61,074 bases of DNA from an uncultured Eubacteriales bacterium. GTDB lineage: Bacteria > Bacillota > Clostridia > Christensenellales > UBA1242. Shown one piece after another: positions 59,611-61,074 of this stretch (position 1 is its first letter; each line of letters starts with the position of its first letter). The stretch lies in NCBI GenBank assembly GCA_900552105.1, contig URYH01000003.1:1-61074 (forward strand). The letters are read 5' to 3'. A model generated the notes under the pieces. The model was not told the origin of the DNA. It made no database searches and saw only the letters and a list, made by a program, of their open reading frames with translations. Position numbers and translations under genes: made by a program.

Positions 59611-59639
59611 AAAAAACGAACCCAAAAGGTTCGTTTTTT
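59611..59639. terminator. Terminator of the Fic gene
   Basis: AAAAAACGAACC (59611-59622) pairs with GGTTCGTTTTTT (59628-59639), loop of five. Confidence 0.85.
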
Positions 59640-59654
59640 GTTGTTTTTTTGCAA

Positions 59655-60605
59655 TTATTTTGTGTGTTTTTGCAAACTATAAAACTTGTCAATCGCGTCA
59701 ACTTGTTTGTGTTGTGACGCCAAAACTCTTTCCGCAATCATTTTTGCAACATCAGTGACATCGCCTGTCGTAATACCCTTTTCAAGGGCATCAAGATATG
59801 CTTTTTTATTTCGCGCTTTGATAACAATTGTTGGAAGATTGTTTTTTGCGAGCTCATAATTTACAAGCAATCTTGCCGTTCTTCCATTTCCATCAGGGAA
59901 CGGGTGAATTGCAATAAATTCGCAGTGCAAAATTGCCGCTTTGACAATTGGATTAAGTTCAGTCTCTTCATTATACCAGCGAACAAGGGCTTCCATTTTT
60001 GCTGGCACTTTTGCATTTGCAACTGGCGTCCAATTCGCCCCCGTGACATGGCAACCGCCCATCATATATTCATTTCTATAATAAGATGGAGCATCAAATT
60101 CGCCTGGCATAATCATCTCATTTGCAGTTGTAATCACATCGTGAGTTAATGGCTCAAAATTTCCTGTTTCTTTTTTCTTTATATGAGATAGACGAGCTTC
60201 TCTCAAAACATACTTAAATGCAGCCAAATGTTGAGTCGTAAACGCCAAAATTCCAAGTTTTGGATTGGTTGCCATAACAACGCAGCCTTCAACGGATTTT
60301 TTTGCAAGCGTCACCGAATCAAGATTATATGATTCATGCTTCCTTTGATAGTCATGAACAACCTCTGTCCCCTCATCTTCCAAAAAGGCATTGACATCAA
60401 CATCTTCAATATTCTCAATCAAATTGCTTTCTTTGATAAAATCAAGGTCAATCTGCTCGTTGAGTTCACTTATGAACTTTTTACCTCCACCCTTGTTCAT
60501 GACATATTTTTTATTTTTGTTAATTTCGGAAAAATCCAGATCGTCACAATAATATTTTTCTTTCAATTCTTCAAGATATTGTGGAACTCTTTCCTCCAAA
60601 TACAT
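59655..60605 (-). CDS. Fic-domain AMP transferase, class II
   Basis: 316 residues. Complete Fic motif HPFPDGNGRTAR (residues 234-245), so likely active in AMP transfer to a Tyr/Ser/Thr. The N-terminal inhibitory motif [S/T]xxxE[G/N] is present as SNLIEN (60-65), which marks the self-inhibited class II. The C-terminal part may be a winged-helix-like region as in Fido proteins. AGAGGTGAG precedes the ATG. No antitoxin-like gene adjacent, consistent with intramolecular control. Confidence 0.9.
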   Translation of the reverse strand: MYLEERVPQYLEELKEKYYCDDLDFSEINKNKKYVMNKGGGKKFISELNEQIDLDFIKESNLIENIEDVDVNAFLEDEGTEVVHDYQRKHESYNLDSVTLAKKSVEGCVVMATNPKLGILAFTTQHLAAFKYVLREARLSHIKKKETGNFEPLTHDVITTANEMIMPGEFDAPSYYRNEYMMGGCHVTGANWTPVANAKVPAKMEALVRWYNEETELNPIVKAAILHCEFIAIHPFPDGNGRTARLLVNYELAKNNLPTIVIKARNKKAYLDALEKGITTGDVTDVAKMIAERVLASQHKQVDAIDKFYSLQKHTK

Positions 60606-60733
60606 AATCTCACCTCTTTTGTTCTATTATGACAAATAAAAATTGATTTTGCAATACCCAACTCAAACAAAAACAACAATAACTTGAAATTATTAAAAAC
60701 CAAAACACGCCATAAAATTTTTCAAAAAAATGC

Positions 60734-60762
60734 TTGCCAAACCTCGTTTTGTTTGCTACACT
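60734..60762 (+). promoter_or_regulatory. Promoter of the second tRNA-Ser locus
   Basis: TTGCCA (60734-60739), a 17-bp spacer, TACACT (60757-60762); about 105 bp before the first tRNA-like copy. Bases 60606-60733 hold nothing else I can identify. Confidence 0.6.
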
Positions 60763-60867
60763 ATTTTCGCTAATCAAAAGTGACCTGGCAAAAACTTAAT
60801 ATCAAACCATGCGTCTCGTTTTGGCAAACCGTTGCAACGGTTTTCTGACCGACGCAAAAACAAATGT

Positions 60868-60903
60868 GGAGAATTGGCTGAGTGGTTTAAAGCGGCGGTC
60901 TTG
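60868..60903 (+). pseudogene. Truncated 5' half of tRNA-Ser (UGA/GGA-type)
   Basis: GGAGAATTGGCTGAGTGGTT followed by TAAAGCGGCGGTCTTG is the acceptor strand, D arm and 5' anticodon stem of a class II tRNA-Ser. It breaks off in the anticodon loop after CTTG, where GAAAACC would be expected, and continues as GGGCAAAGTCCC. No 3' half follows within 170 bp. Confidence 0.8.
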
Positions 60904-61038
60904 GGGCAAAGTCCCAAATAGATCGAAAAGTCTTCCAACCATGCGGACTCGTTGACCCGACAAAACTTAATATCAAACCATGCGTCTCGTTTTGGCAAAC
61001 CGTTGCAACGGTTTTCTGACCGACGCAAAAACAAATGT

Positions 61039-61074
61039 GGAGAATTGGCTGAGTGGTTTAAAGCGGCGGTCTTG
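61039..61074 (+). tRNA. 5' part of tRNA-Ser cut by the window end
   Basis: A second exact copy of the 36-base tRNA 5' half. By analogy with the 35.4-35.7 kb locus, where the second copy is the complete gene, this one may continue as an intact tRNA-Ser beyond the window, but that cannot be seen. Confidence 0.5.

Larger units (their letters stand above)
60791..61074 (+). repeat. 171-bp offset direct repeat containing the 5' half of a tRNA-Ser
   Basis: Bases 60791/2-60903 recur exactly at 60962-61074, the window end. The 113-bp unit contains the palindrome AAACCGTTGCAACGGTTT enclosed by GCGTC...GACGC, then the tRNA 5' half. 58 bp of unrelated sequence lie between copies. Because the window stops exactly at the end of the second copy, an assembly break in a repeat is likely. 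Confidence 0.9.

Noticed and set aside
60774..61034. Minus-strand 86-residue frame with an internal repeated peptide
   Set aside because: It only reads through the two copies of the tRNA-Ser 5' repeat; no ribosome site, and the repetition is explained by the DNA repeat.
1..61074. CRISPR arrays, insertion sequences, prophage or integrase genes
   Set aside because: No regular spacer-repeat array, transposase or recombinase motifs were found anywhere in the window.

Overview
The window is a 61-kb, AT-rich, densely coded stretch of chromosome. It probably comes from an uncultured, low-GC, anaerobic member of the Bacillota (Clostridia-like). Family-level support for this: holB-ricT-trmN6-rsmI in the B. 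subtilis order, metG-rlmB-sigH, Mini-III, walJ/htrA/rlmH, YugP, YdjG/YdjI-like zinc-ribbon/SPFH proteins, Shine-Dalgarno sites of the GGAGG type, rubrerythrin and a ferritin-like protein, and meso-diaminopimelate dehydrogenase. TGA is used as a stop (many TGATG/ATGA junctions), so the standard code applies and this is not a Mycoplasma. Both window ends lie inside short direct repeats built on tRNA-Ser pieces, as expected if an assembly broke there.

Layout. 0-5.4 kb: Nudix hydrolase, a small orphan gene, a relic of a metal P-type ATPase, then (minus) holB-ricT-trmN6-rsmI and greA with an attenuator-like leader. 5.5-12.5 kb: small membrane proteins, a fusion of the GlmU acetyltransferase domain with GlmM, a PH-domain protein, a family-2 glycosyltransferase, a RelA-type synthetase and a coiled-coil protein. 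12.6-25 kb: a YdjG/YdjI-like zinc-ribbon/SPFH cluster, cytidine deaminase, asnS, a ferritin-like protein, a short alaS with two following genes, glyS and an ABC-F ATPase. 25-35.3 kb: a lipoprotein/membrane-protein pair downstream of dnaB, typA, a radical SAM enzyme, a GDPD, maf-coaE and a HAD protein. 35.3-35.9 kb: tRNA-Ser(GCU) with duplicated 5' and 3' ends. 35.9-44.6 kb: putative metal permease, Smr protein, ddh, alcohol dehydrogenase, a PIN-like protein, and metG-rlmB-sigH and mrnC. 44.7-44.9 kb: a DnaA-box cluster with an AT-rich core. 44.9-50.8 kb: walJ-htrA-CPBP-CPBP-rlmH-tadA-antiporter. 50.9-60.6 kb: rubrerythrin, a glycerol-3-phosphate/glycerolipid operon, YugP, MBL hydrolase, nucleoside hydrolase and Fic. 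60.6-61.1 kb: repeated 5' halves of a second tRNA-Ser.

How it fits together. Most genes are housekeeping: translation and tRNA modification, replication (dnaB, holB, possible DnaA-binding origin region), envelope precursor synthesis (GlcNAc-1-P, meso-DAP) and stringent response. The accessory logic is lipid/glycerol use (lysophospholipase, GlpK, FAD oxidoreductases, GDPD) and redox protection.

The most unusual signals are: (1) tRNA-Ser loci whose ends are repeated around unrelated spacer DNA, with a common layout at separate sites; (2) at least seven genes whose -10 box lies exactly 6 nt before the start codon, implying leaderless mRNAs; (3) the GlmU-acetyltransferase::GlmM fusion; (4) the DnaA-box cluster; (5) a terminator directly behind a consensus promoter in the greA leader. 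All functional calls come from reading the sequence by eye; no database search was run.
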